Source of the DNA: Bremerella alba
GTDB taxonomy: Bacteria > Planctomycetota > Planctomycetia > Pirellulales > Pirellulaceae
Direction: 5' to 3'
Length of the DNA stretch: 64,000 nucleotides
Assembly: GCF_013618625.1 (NCBI RefSeq)
Contig: NZ_JABRWO010000005.1
Span: forward strand, 226,419 to 290,418
This document shows, one piece after another, positions 26,064 through 35,213 of the stretch (the stretch's first letter is position 1; the number at the start of each line of letters is the position of its first letter). The position numbers were made by a program, and so were the translations under genes. Below the pieces are notes generated by a model that did not search any database, was not told the DNA's origin, and saw only the letters and a list, made by a program, of their open reading frames with translations.

Positions 26064-26426
26064 TTACCCTCCAACTTGAATGACGAGTTTGATGCTTCCG
26101 TCCGGAAGCGACTGTTCGATGGCGGTGTGGCCTTGCTTGCGGGCCTCGATCGTCGCCCGTTCAACGGCGTACCGCTGCAGAAACTGATCAAGTTCTTTCT
26201 GGCTGCCCCAATGGCCGTTGTAGTTGTCGTAATCGAGCCGACCGGTCGTTACATCGGCGACGACCGGGTAACGCCAATCTCGAAGCTGGATCGCCCAGCC
26301 CCGCTTGCGATCGTTGAACAAGCGAACCTCACCGAACGTGGGCTCGGGAAGTTGAAGACGTCGTGTTGCCTGGCGGATCGCCGTAACATCACGCACTTCG
26401 GTTTCAATGGTGACGACATGTGACAT
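26064..26426 (-). CDS. Ycf35/DUF1257-family protein
   Basis: A 120-aa protein starting MSHVVTIETEVRDVTAIRQA and ending EARKQGHTAIEQSLPDGSIK plus LVIQVGG, close to the Ycf35 pattern; the middle VADVTTGRLDYDNYNGHWGS also fits. Ycf35 is found in cyanobacteria and some plastids, function unknown. A perfect AGGAGG site precedes the ATG. It leads the tight block DUF1257-DUF2997-TOPRIM-AAA. Confidence 0.8.
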   Translation of the reverse strand: MSHVVTIETEVRDVTAIRQATRRLQLPEPTFGEVRLFNDRKRGWAIQLRDWRYPVVADVTTGRLDYDNYNGHWGSQKELDQFLQRYAVERATIEARKQGHTAIEQSLPDGSIKLVIQVGG

Positions 26427-26541
26427 AGAGCCTCCTGTGTTGGATAAAGTAGATTGTGATCACCTCTCCGCTGGAGATGGTGGTGACCATGGAAGGCATA
26501 AGACCTCCCCCATCTATTTATGCCCCGTTTTGGGCAGAAAT

Positions 26542-26703
26542 TTAGCTTTCGGGAGCCTCGGCGTTATTCGATGAAGAGTCGACCTCCTGTTGATCCCGCC
26601 GATGTGCTTGCACGACGAGGTAGGCGAGATTAGCCGCTAGTTGAGCTCGCTGCGAATCCCTCTCGGATTCCTGAGAGTTGTCCGGGTTTGAGGTGGATGG
26701 CAT
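26542..26703 (-). CDS. Small acidic/polar protein (53 aa)
   Basis: The frame begins MPSTSNPDNSQESERDSQ and has a central helix AQLAANLAYLVVQAHRRD between polar, probably disordered ends. An AGGAGAG ribosome site lies 4 bases before the ATG. It lies between the serine recombinase and the DUF1257 gene in the same direction. Too little sequence to assign a family; a helix-mediated adaptor is possible. Confidence 0.5.
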   Translation of the reverse strand: MPSTSNPDNSQESERDSQRAQLAANLAYLVVQAHRRDQQEVDSSSNNAEAPES

Positions 26704-26805
26704 CTACTCTCCTGTCATAAGAGTGATCGTTAAAGAATTTGTGAGCGCATGAAAAACGCCTCATCACGAGGACGAGGCGTTGGTTAAAAATTATTTATGG
26801 CCAAC

Positions 26806-28860
26806 TTAACGGGAACGCCGCTTTTTGCCGTTGTTGTAGGGCACTTTCGGTGGCTCGAGACCCTGCATCTCATACCAACGATGGTAGCTATACCAAACGT
26901 TTCCGGCGTTCACATTCTGCCCTTCACGCTGCAACTGCTTTGCGGTCTCGCGATGGCTCATTCCCTCGACGTCGATCAATTGATGGACGCGTTCGGCAAT
27001 CAAGTCCAGGCGAGGCGGCTTGCGTAGCCAGACGGTGACCTCATCGCTCAATGGCAGATCCTGGCCCGCCAGGGGCAATTCCGGAAATACATCCACAAAC
27101 TGCAGACGAAACACACCCCGCACGCTGGTCCGTTTGCGACCTGCACGGCGTTCCACATGCACCATGATTTGTCCGCCGGTCAACTTCTCAAAGATAGAAA
27201 GAGCCTTATAAACGCCGTCCTCGCTTAGCTGGCCCGAGCCTGCCGAAATCAACAGTTCCTCGGTATTAGACAGGACGTCTCGGATACCCTGGGGAGTTAA
27301 CGTGGAGGATGCTTTCTCCAGTTGCTTTTGCAACTGCAGAACCTCATCCTGCGTCTGGGCTCGCTCAAACTGGACAGCCTTGATCTTGGCCTTCAACTCT
27401 TTGTGCTCGTTCTTATCCACTTCACCCAAGAGGTCGTATAGACCATCAATTTTTTTGGTGATGGATTGCACTTGTCGTTGTCGGCGTTGGACCTCTTGGT
27501 CCAGACGTTCAGCAACCTCTTCGTCTATCTTGGTCGCTTGGCAGATCACTCGCTCGATCAAGTCCGTATCACGACGAATCGCCGCTGCTAGTTCCTTGCA
27601 CACGGCGCGAACCGCCTCTTCACGGCGAACAGCAGACTTGCAGGGACATTGGTCCCCATGCTTGCACTGCATCCCGCCGCCTCCCGCGCCGACCTGGTAA
27701 AACCGAACATGGTCATCCGGCTCACTGCAGGCAGCGCAAAAGAACATGCCCGTCGTAAGATCCCATAGTTTTTTGGATTTGTCCTTGCGAGGACCACGAG
27801 GGCCATGTTTGCGCTGAAGCAGTTTCCGCTGCAGCGCAACGAACAAGTCGTCGTCCAAGATTCGCAGTTCCTCGCATTGGTACCGTGTGACCTCTGAGTC
27901 GGGCTGCACGATCTGACGAGTATAATCGAGCTTGCTGGAGAAGTCGTTCTTACGACGTCCAAACTCCCACCAACCTGTGAGGCGAATATTGGAGAAGAGG
28001 GTGCGGTACGGGACATAGTTCATCTGGCCCGTTGATGCCCGTGGATCACAGGGTCCTCCCACCGCGCGCCAACGGCGAAGTCCTTCATTGAGGGGCATGC
28101 CGTCGAGCAAAAGCAAAGCGTGCTCGCGAATTAGTTCGGCTGCCTCGGGATCGACCTCGGGAGCCGTGCGGGGGAGCCCGCGGTTGGTCAATGGCGCGTC
28201 GGGGAGAATGCGGGGGCGGTAGCCGACCCCTAATGCACCCGTTGTCCAGCCCGCCAGAAACAGCCCCGTCAAACCTGCCCGGACATGGTCAGCAATCGCC
28301 TCTAAGAGCATTTCATCCATGATTCCATGAATTTGCAACTGCATCTTCCAGGCCTTCTTGTCGGCCGTGTCGATCCCTTGGGAGACACTGACAGCCCGCA
28401 TACCGGCTTCGACAACCTCTTCCTGGATAAGCTCAAAGCCCTTGTAAGGATGGCGAAATAATCGGCTCGCTTTGTACACTAAGAAAGTCGAAACGAGCCC
28501 CGACTCTAATATTTGTTTGGCGCGTTTCAGTCCCTTGCGTCGATCACGTTTGCCTTTCTCAGCCTCATCGACGCAGATCGATTCTGGCAGGACATAGACA
28601 CCGTTGCGGGCAGCCCAGATGAGACACTCGCGAATCTGGTCTTCCGTCGAGTGCTGCATCTTCGTGGAAAATCGGGCATAAATCATTCCGACCGTCAGCG
28701 CTAATCTCGCCGCCCACGCTAGGCGAGACGTGCGTGGAGCTCTCGGATTGAAGCCTGACAAGTCAATCCCATTGGCCTGGGCTGCCTGAAGCCAGATGGC
28801 ATGCATCTTGTCGCATTGTGCCTCGCTCAGGGCTCCCTCCTGAGAATAAATGTGAGTCAT
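26806..28860 (-). CDS. Large serine recombinase
   Basis: A 684-aa site-specific recombinase. The resolvase-type catalytic domain starts near residue 57 with MIYARFSTKMQHSTEDQ, catalytic serine at 65, and continues through VDEAEKGKRDRRKG, FLVYKASRLFRHPY and ADKKAWKMQLQIHG. A recombinase domain follows (residues about 190-300). Then come a zinc ribbon (CAACSEPDDHVRF and later CKHGDQCPCKS), a coiled coil (about 430-530) and a C-terminal helix-turn-helix-like part (ERVHQLIDVEGMSHRETAKQ). About 55 extra N-terminal residues precede the catalytic domain, which is unusual. An AAGGAG site precedes the ATG. It probably mobilises the adjoining genes, which run in the same direction; no attachment sites were identified. 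Confidence 0.88.
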   Translation of the reverse strand: MTHIYSQEGALSEAQCDKMHAIWLQAAQANGIDLSGFNPRAPRTSRLAWAARLALTVGMIYARFSTKMQHSTEDQIRECLIWAARNGVYVLPESICVDEAEKGKRDRRKGLKRAKQILESGLVSTFLVYKASRLFRHPYKGFELIQEEVVEAGMRAVSVSQGIDTADKKAWKMQLQIHGIMDEMLLEAIADHVRAGLTGLFLAGWTTGALGVGYRPRILPDAPLTNRGLPRTAPEVDPEAAELIREHALLLLDGMPLNEGLRRWRAVGGPCDPRASTGQMNYVPYRTLFSNIRLTGWWEFGRRKNDFSSKLDYTRQIVQPDSEVTRYQCEELRILDDDLFVALQRKLLQRKHGPRGPRKDKSKKLWDLTTGMFFCAACSEPDDHVRFYQVGAGGGGMQCKHGDQCPCKSAVRREEAVRAVCKELAAAIRRDTDLIERVICQATKIDEEVAERLDQEVQRRQRQVQSITKKIDGLYDLLGEVDKNEHKELKAKIKAVQFERAQTQDEVLQLQKQLEKASSTLTPQGIRDVLSNTEELLISAGSGQLSEDGVYKALSIFEKLTGGQIMVHVERRAGRKRTSVRGVFRLQFVDVFPELPLAGQDLPLSDEVTVWLRKPPRLDLIAERVHQLIDVEGMSHRETAKQLQREGQNVNAGNVWYSYHRWYEMQGLEPPKVPYNNGKKRRSR

Positions 28861-29111
28861 TTTGATTCTCCTTCTTGCTTCTGAGTCGCGCTGCTCCGGA
28901 AACGACTAGTTTCCTTGTAGCGCGACTTGATAGTTGGTTATGCCCAACCCAGGGAAATCCGGTCACAAAAAATGAATCGTGTGAGCCAGGGCTACAAGCG
29001 ATCTCTTGCACGTGAAAGAGAATGCGATTTACTAAGATGAGCATTGATTCGCGCCTCAAAAGTAGGCGATAATCGACGCTGAAATAAGAATGTCTACACG
29101 GAGGCTTTCCT

Positions 29112-30593
29112 GTGAATTCCGAACGAAATTTAGAATTTGGAAATGTCGAAGAAAGTGATGCTGGCGTAGCAGAACTGCCGCTTTCAGGCGGTCGCCCATC
29201 CTTGCACCTTTCGAAAGCGAGTCTTCGCTGGAGGCCACCGGAAGATCTTGCGTCGAATTTTCATTCTGATTTTTACATCGCCTTTGACGTCTATTCCCAA
29301 GAAGACGGAACAAGACGTTTCCTGCCGGGAGTTCCCCCCAAGACCTTTATCGACAACGCCTTTCTGGCCGGGCTCCATCTCCTCGCGAGAGATCGACGTC
29401 TGACATCAGACATGGTGGCTTGCTATCGGCAACAAAAGTTGATATTCGATCGCGTACTTGTCATGCAAGAGCATATGGAGCGTTCCTTTGCACACTCTCG
29501 CGATCTGTATATTCGACGGTCTGGGAGACAGTCCGACGAGGACCGCAGCATCCTACCGATGGATCTGAGATTTGATTCCAACGGAGATGGACGAACATGG
29601 AATGTTACCAGACTTTGTGAAGAAGGGCGTGCCCGAGCCCACCGTAACGGTCTTACTCGCCCGAATAAGCAGCAGGAGATTTCGTATGGACTACTTCGAG
29701 CTGCTGAGCTCAATCCCCTAACAATTCCTGAAACCAGAGTTGAATCTCTCGTTCGTTCAGCTCTTTTTGCAATACCGGATGCCATCCCTGCGCCAAACAA
29801 CGACCTCTTGGAAGAGGTTTATGATCGAATGACAGATCGGCTGAATTCCCATCACGCTGATACGAATGACGAGTTTGACAACTGGCTTAAAGGTAGAAAC
29901 AGCAATCTCTTCAAATCAATTGGTGGTAGAGCGATTGCTCCGTCGCAGGTCCGGGCTGCTTTCTTAGAACTCGGTTGGCAATCGTACCAATACGTTTCTG
30001 GAAGCATCAGTTATCTCTGCCAAGCATTTGCAGTGTGTTTGCCTAACCGCATGGACGAACTTGAGCGAGAGCTTTTCGCCCACACATTCCAACCGCAATC
30101 CTATCTGGGTGGCCTTCCACTTATTCTATTCATGGAACGAGCTCAAGTTCTTGGTCTCATGATTCATCGTCTTTGGTCGAATCCGGGCGCCCCTGACGAT
30201 ATCCGAGTACTTCACCGACTCCTTGATTATTATTCGAGAATGGCGAGAAGTCGCCGTGAATCTGACAACCTTAGTAAGCAAAGAAACGGCCGAATTGAAG
30301 CGACTATTGGCGAATCCGTCAAAGGCCTTGCCGCCGCGCAGTGCTCTTCTCTCGCGACGGAAAGTGTTGCCGTGATCATAAATGAGCTCCTTGAGAGGCG
30401 AGAAGTTCGTTGCAAGACTTGCGACGGTGCCTTGGAAGCTGACCTCACCAAATCCCCTTTGGAAGATTCGGTTGATACCTTCAAACTTTTTTGCCACTGT
30501 CCGGAACATGGCGGAAAAAGAATGATCAAAACAACACAGAGAGAACTCTTTGAAATCGCAGAGGCGATGGGCTTCGATGGTTCCGACATTTAG
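29112..30593 (+). CDS. Hypothetical protein with C-terminal zinc-binding motif (493 aa)
   Basis: I do not recognise this family. It is a soluble, mostly helical 493-aa protein with no signal peptide or membrane segment. The C-terminus carries CKTCDGALE and about 35 residues later CHCPEHGG, a likely zinc site. The GTG start has a GGAGG site about 8 bases upstream. It is divergent from the serine recombinase; the 251-base gap between them should hold both promoters. Its place between recombinase and excisionase/integrase genes marks it as cargo of a mobile island. The function is unknown; a nucleic-acid-binding role is possible. Confidence 0.7.
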   Translation: MNSERNLEFGNVEESDAGVAELPLSGGRPSLHLSKASLRWRPPEDLASNFHSDFYIAFDVYSQEDGTRRFLPGVPPKTFIDNAFLAGLHLLARDRRLTSDMVACYRQQKLIFDRVLVMQEHMERSFAHSRDLYIRRSGRQSDEDRSILPMDLRFDSNGDGRTWNVTRLCEEGRARAHRNGLTRPNKQQEISYGLLRAAELNPLTIPETRVESLVRSALFAIPDAIPAPNNDLLEEVYDRMTDRLNSHHADTNDEFDNWLKGRNSNLFKSIGGRAIAPSQVRAAFLELGWQSYQYVSGSISYLCQAFAVCLPNRMDELERELFAHTFQPQSYLGGLPLILFMERAQVLGLMIHRLWSNPGAPDDIRVLHRLLDYYSRMARSRRESDNLSKQRNGRIEATIGESVKGLAAAQCSSLATESVAVIINELLERREVRCKTCDGALEADLTKSPLEDSVDTFKLFCHCPEHGGKRMIKTTQRELFEIAEAMGFDGSDI

Positions 30594-30771
30594 GTGTACC
30601 AATAAGCATCAAGTGTCGGATCAAAATAGCTAAGATTCCCCCACGTTACTTGACGCAAAAACAGACGAAATTTAGCAATTCCCCATTTTCATCGCGAATC
30701 ACTAGACAGCCACTATCATGGCGACCGGATTTCCCGGGGTTGGAAAGACTCCAACTTGGGAAATCTCGAAG

Positions 30772-31080
30772 ATGTCGAATCTATATAACGCAAAAGAGGC
30801 CGCCCAACTCTTGGGAATTCGTACCTCCACGCTTTACGAATGGCTGTCTAAATCGGATGCAGGAGAATTTGAAGTACGTGGTATCCCGTTCGTAGTTAAC
30901 TACCTACAAGGGGGAAAACGAGGGCAGGGACGAATCAAGATCGAGCCGTCCGAAGTAGAGCGTCTGAAGGAGGCGATGCGCGTTCGACCGAATGTTCGTT
31001 ATCAGAGAATACCAAGCAATAGGACGAGCTTCCCAGGTATTACGGTACCGCTGGGGCGACCTGACAATCCAGTACGATGA
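30772..31080 (+). CDS. Excisionase-like helix-turn-helix protein
   Basis: About 102 aa from ATG 30772; a longer frame from 30718 lacks homology at its start. MSNLYNAKEAAQLLGIRTST followed by LYEWLSKSD is a classic MerR/excisionase-type HTH that reads as the first domain. Then comes a wing-like segment FVVNYLQGGKRGQGRIKIEP ending in EVERLKEAM, and a basic tail. Proteins of this kind control directionality of tyrosine recombinases, which fits the two integrase genes that converge on it from 31131. Confidence 0.75.
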   Translation: MSNLYNAKEAAQLLGIRTSTLYEWLSKSDAGEFEVRGIPFVVNYLQGGKRGQGRIKIEPSEVERLKEAMRVRPNVRYQRIPSNRTSFPGITVPLGRPDNPVR

Positions 31081-31130
31081 AATCATTCATCGTCGAATTG
31101 TGCAACCTGGCGGAAGACGAATTGCGATGC

Positions 31131-32264
31131 CTAATCCACTCCGATCGCCGCCCAGAGTGGATCCTGAAAATGCTGTCCCCACTCCTTTCCGTAGTGGTCG
31201 AAGGCAACTTTGGGTGTATCTCCCATGAGTTCTGCAAGAACTTCAATCGAGCAACCAACGCCGTCCGTCCAATAGCCAGCCAGCATTCGGTGAGCGAATG
31301 TGTGCCTGCACGTGTAACACGAGTAGTTTTTCCGTTTCGAATCCTCAATCCATCCGATTTTTTGGCGGAGATTCCGAAATCGAGAGCCCCCAGTGACCTT
31401 CTTCCACGGATCACCTTGTGAGTTCCGGAAAATCACACCGTCCGTCCCAGAATTGTCCCTGGAAAGGATGCTCCGCGTTAACTCGGCAACCTCTTTTCGG
31501 ATCGGAATCACGCGTGTCTTCTTGGTTTTAGAAGCATAAACCCGCCACATCATGCCGCGGTCGCTCTCTACGACATCGTTACCCGTTACCTGAGCCAATT
31601 CCGAGAATGGCCGCAGGCCAGTATGAATTGCCGCGAACAGAAAATCGCGATAGGGCTCATCCGTAGCGTCGTAAAGTGCCCGTTCATCCTCGGTACTGAA
31701 GGAATGTAGCCGAGGACAATGTGCAGGCTTGGTTAAGCCGCGAAGCGGATTGGAAACTGAATAAGAATTTTGAGCGTGGTTGAACGCTGCCATAACTGCT
31801 TCAATGGCGAAACGACGGGTTGCCGAAGACTTCCACGTGGAATGCGTTTCCACCCAATGCAGCACATGTGTCTTGCGTAAGTCACAGAGTGGCAATGCGC
31901 CGCAATACTTACAGAGGTCCTGCAAGAAACGTCGCACTTCCTTCTCATACTCGATGCTGATCTCTCCGGCTCTCGATCGCTTCTCACAGTTCTCAATGTA
32001 GATGGAGCACACTTTTGCCACGATCCAGTCGCTTTCCTCCGCCGGCTTCACTTCGGGACGCCAGTCTCCAGCGGCCTTAACACGTGCCAAGGCCAGTTCC
32101 GCCTGATCAATGCTACTCTGGCCGCGAACCGGATTGCCCCTCTCATCCACGAGCCGGACCCGTCGCTTCGTTCCCGGTGGCGTAAAGTACCACGTGTCGG
32201 TCTGACGCCAATACCAGGCACGTCCGCGAGAACGACGCTTGCGTCCTGTGTTTGCCTTAGCCAT
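31131..32264 (-). CDS. Tyrosine recombinase (phage-type integrase), copy 1
   Basis: A 377-aa integrase. The N-terminus is basic, with WYWRQTDTWYFTPPGTKRR, an arm-type segment. The core-binding domain spans about 75-180, and the catalytic domain has Arg218 in HTGLRPFSEL, the segment CYTCRHTFAHRML (HxxR box, near 320) and the nucleophile Tyr in VAFDHYGKEW near 355. It overlaps the end of copy 2 by 8 bases, so both are probably transcribed together. The excisionase-like gene converges with it. The frame looks intact. Confidence 0.88.
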   Translation of the reverse strand: MAKANTGRKRRSRGRAWYWRQTDTWYFTPPGTKRRVRLVDERGNPVRGQSSIDQAELALARVKAAGDWRPEVKPAEESDWIVAKVCSIYIENCEKRSRAGEISIEYEKEVRRFLQDLCKYCGALPLCDLRKTHVLHWVETHSTWKSSATRRFAIEAVMAAFNHAQNSYSVSNPLRGLTKPAHCPRLHSFSTEDERALYDATDEPYRDFLFAAIHTGLRPFSELAQVTGNDVVESDRGMMWRVYASKTKKTRVIPIRKEVAELTRSILSRDNSGTDGVIFRNSQGDPWKKVTGGSRFRNLRQKIGWIEDSKRKNYSCYTCRHTFAHRMLAGYWTDGVGCSIEVLAELMGDTPKVAFDHYGKEWGQHFQDPLWAAIGVD

Positions 32265-33513
32265 GACGCTTGTTCCTGCTGGCGGATGCCTTAGTTCGTT
32301 TCGGTTTTGTCTTTGTGGCGGACGACGCGGTACTCTTCTTTCGCTTCGTAGGAGGAGGCTTTACCTGTGCACTCGCCAGTGGCGTCGATTCTCCGATGGC
32401 CTTCCAAAGAGGATCTTGATAATGCTTTCCCCACTCCTTGCCGTAATGATCGTAAGCCACCTTTGGCGTGTCTCCCATCAACTCCGCTAAGGTTTCAATC
32501 GTGCATCCGGCACCGTTATTCCAAAAGCCGGATAACATCCGATGGGCAAAAGTATGGCGCGACGTATAACACGAATACTTCTTCCTGAGCGGATCGTCAT
32601 TCCAGCCGAGCTTTTCCCTCAAGTCGACAAAACGAACGACTCCGGTCGTTCGTTTCCAAGGCTTTCCCAATGTATTCCGAAAGATTGGTAAGCCTGACCC
32701 GCGCGGAACTGACTTCATGAGTTGACGAGTCAGCTCTGCCACTTCGGGTCGTACGGGAATTTTGCGAGTCTTTTTGGTTTTGCTCGCGTAGACGCGCCAC
32801 ATCATTCCTCGTGGCGTCTCTTCGACATCTTCCGCTTTGAGTTGCGCGAGCTCACTAAATGGACGAAGCCCTGTGTGAATCGCGGCAAAGAGGAAATTGC
32901 CAAAGCAAGGTTCCGTGGCCTTGTAAATTGCCTTCTCATCTTCCGGAGAGAATGACGTAAGCCGAGGTTCTGCCTTGGGAAGCTTGATTCCCTTGATCGG
33001 GTTACTGATACCGTGCATCTCCTCAACGCGATTGAAGGCTGCCATGACGACAGCAATAATGCAACGACGCGTCGCGGGACTCTTCCATGATTCGTGCTGA
33101 TCAACCCATTCCAGAATATGACCCCGTTTGAGTTGGCTAACTGGCAGTGCACCGCAGTAGCTGCAAAGATCGTTGAACCACTGAGTCGCATTCCGATGAT
33201 ATCCCTCGCTGACAGAACCATCGTTCTGGCTTCGCTCGGTATACACCAAGTAGTCCGAACAAACGCGGGCGACCAACCAGGGCTGTCCCAGGGCAGGGCC
33301 ATCATTCGATTCGCTATCCCAGGCTAGTTTCTCCCGTGCCAACTAGATCTCGGCTGCCTCCTTGTTTTCCTTTCCCCGAATCCTCTCTCCTTGTTCATCA
33401 AACAGGGCGATGCGTTTCTTCGTCCCTGGAAGCGTGTAATACCAGCAATCCGTTTGTTTCCAGTGCCAGGCCGATCCGTGAGACTGACGTCGCTGCTTCG
33501 TTTTTCTGGCCAT
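32257..33513 (-). pseudogene. Tyrosine recombinase, copy 2, with in-frame amber codon
   Basis: A paralogue of copy 1 with the same layout. From ATG 33513 the frame reads MARKTKQRRQSHGSAWHWKQ and onward with the arm-type pattern WYYTLPGTKKR, then meets TAG at 33343-33345 where copy 1 has a sense codon (AELALARVK against AEI-stop-LAREK). The next codon is TTG (33342), from which 361 residues run on with a complete catalytic domain (TGLRPFSEL, SCYTSRHTFAHRML, VAYDHYGKEW). So either the gene is freshly inactivated, translation restarts at TTG without the DNA-binding arm, or the stop is read through. A GAGGG site lies 11 bases before the ATG. Confidence 0.75.
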
Positions 33514-33638
33514 AAATCATATCCCTCTAAACGACGGCATGTCCGCACAATCGTTGACCCTGTCCTCGCTGCCGACGATACTAGTGCTGCCTATCACCCA
33601 TCCCGCCGAACACGAAATCTCATGGAGCCGCTTAGACT

Positions 33639-35144
33639 ATGCATGGCTTGATTAAACCGACCCGGGAAAACCCTAGCCCGAATTTACTACACATATTTGC
33701 TACACTTATCTTTATACTGACTCTTTCGACAGTTGCATTGTACCCGATAAACCAGGCACATTCAGCTGAAAAAGACCGTGTACCTAATATCGTCCTCATC
33801 TTCATCGACGATATGGGCTACGCCGATATTGGTCCGTTTGGGGCGAAGGATTACCAGACGCCTCATCTCGACCAGATGGCCGCTGAGGGCCGCACGTTTA
33901 CGGACTTCTACGTGACCCAGGCAGTTTGTTCGGCATCGCGTGCGGGGCTGATGACCGGGTGCTATAACGTTCGCGTTGGCATTCAAGGGGCGCTCGGGCC
34001 TAACGCCAAGATTGGCATTAACCCGGAAGAGATGACCCTGGCTGAACTATGTCAGCAAAAAGGGTACGCGACAGCCTGTTTTGGCAAGTGGCATCTGGGC
34101 GACAAAAAGCCCTTTCTGCCGCTGCAAAACGGTTTCGATGAATACTTCGGGCTGCCTTACTCGAACGACATGTGGCCTTACCATCCGGGTGTGCGGCATT
34201 TGTCGGAAGAAGATCGCGTGAAGCGTTGGCCTCATCTTCCACTGTACGACGGCAACGAAGTCGTGAATCCTAAGGTCGATGGAAAAGCTCAAGAACAATT
34301 GACCACTCAGTACACCGAGAAGGCCGTCGAGTTCATCGACCAAAACAAAGACAAGCCATTCTTCCTGTACTTACCGCATAGCATGGTACACGTGCCGTTG
34401 TACGTTTCCGACAAGTTTAAAGGCAAGTCAGGTGCCGGGTTGTTCGGCGATGTTGTGATGGAAATCGACTGGTCGGTCGGTCAGGTTTTGGAAGCTTTGA
34501 AGCGAAACAAGATCGATGACAATACGCTGGTCATCTTTACGTCGGACAATGGTCCCTGGCTTTCCTATGGCAACCATGCTGGCAGCGCCGGGCCATTTCG
34601 CGAAGGGAAGGGGACCATGTGGGAAGGGGGCTGTCGCGAGCCGACCATCATGCGTTGGCCTGGCAAAATTCCGGCTGACACAACCTGCGATACGCCTGCG
34701 ATGACGATCGACATATTCCCTACGGTGGCCAAGTTGATTGGGGCCGATCTGCCGCAGAAGCCAATCGACGGCAAGAACATCTGGCCGCTGATCGCCGGAA
34801 CCGAAGGAGCCAAATCGCCGCACCAAGCGTACTTCTTCTACTACGGCAGCGGTTTGAAAGCCGTCCGCAGCGGCAAGTGGAAGCTTGTCTTTCCTCACCA
34901 GTACCGCACGATGGCCGGCAAGCCTGGCGGTACCGACGGCATTCCCAACGGCTACACGCAAGCGACCACGCCACTGGCCCTGTTCGACCTAAAAGCAGAC
35001 CCAGGCGAGCAGAACAATGTCGCGGATCAACACCCGGACGTTGTCAAACAGCTGCAAACGATGGCCGATGGCATTCGTAAAAAGCTGGGGGACTCGCACC
35101 AAAAGATTAAGGGGAAAGAGAATCGTCCCCCAGGTCGAGTCTAA
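33639..35144 (+). CDS. Secreted type I sulfatase
   Basis: A 501-aa sulfatase with an N-terminal signal segment (hydrophobic stretch about residues 18-38). Metal-binding aspartates are in [12 protein letters not shown] (57, 58). The formylglycine site CSASR has Cys97; FGE-type maturation would convert it. GKWHLG and TSDNGPW are further family motifs. The chain ends with a basic tail. Such arylsulfatase A-like enzymes remove sulfate from marine polysaccharides, and planctomycetes carry many. It stands alone between an accessory integrase region and typA; the substrate cannot be told from sequence. Confidence 0.9.
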   Translation: MHGLIKPTRENPSPNLLHIFATLIFILTLSTVALYPINQAHSAEKDRVPNIVLIFIDDMGYADIGPFGAKDYQTPHLDQMAAEGRTFTDFYVTQAVCSASRAGLMTGCYNVRVGIQGALGPNAKIGINPEEMTLAELCQQKGYATACFGKWHLGDKKPFLPLQNGFDEYFGLPYSNDMWPYHPGVRHLSEEDRVKRWPHLPLYDGNEVVNPKVDGKAQEQLTTQYTEKAVEFIDQNKDKPFFLYLPHSMVHVPLYVSDKFKGKSGAGLFGDVVMEIDWSVGQVLEALKRNKIDDNTLVIFTSDNGPWLSYGNHAGSAGPFREGKGTMWEGGCREPTIMRWPGKIPADTTCDTPAMTIDIFPTVAKLIGADLPQKPIDGKNIWPLIAGTEGAKSPHQAYFFYYGSGLKAVRSGKWKLVFPHQYRTMAGKPGGTDGIPNGYTQATTPLALFDLKADPGEQNNVADQHPDVVKQLQTMADGIRKKLGDSHQKIKGKENRPPGRV

Positions 35145-35164
35145 GCCAAAAGCATGTATCTAAT

Positions 35165-35192
35165 GACTGGTGCGGACAGTTCCGCACCAGTC
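35165..35192. terminator. Hairpin between convergent sulfatase and typA genes
   Basis: A perfect 12-bp stem GACTGGTGCGGA / TCCGCACCAGTC with a 4-base loop, in the 69-base gap between convergent genes. It is probably a bidirectional terminator; the T-tracts are weak. Confidence 0.65.
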
Positions 35193-35213
35193 CTCTTGGT
35201 TGTTGATGCCGAA

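Noticed and set aside
25865-26191. The 108-codon form of the DUF2997 gene
   Set aside because: The extra 44 residues overlap the DUF1257 gene and do not fit the family; TTG 26059 with a GGAGGG site is preferred.
31131-33513. A three-recombinase RIT element
   Set aside because: Only two tyrosine recombinase genes are present, with an excisionase-like gene converging on them; RIT elements have three distinct ones.
21757-33640. Attachment-site repeats bounding the island
   Set aside because: No convincing direct repeat or tRNA was found near either edge by eye.
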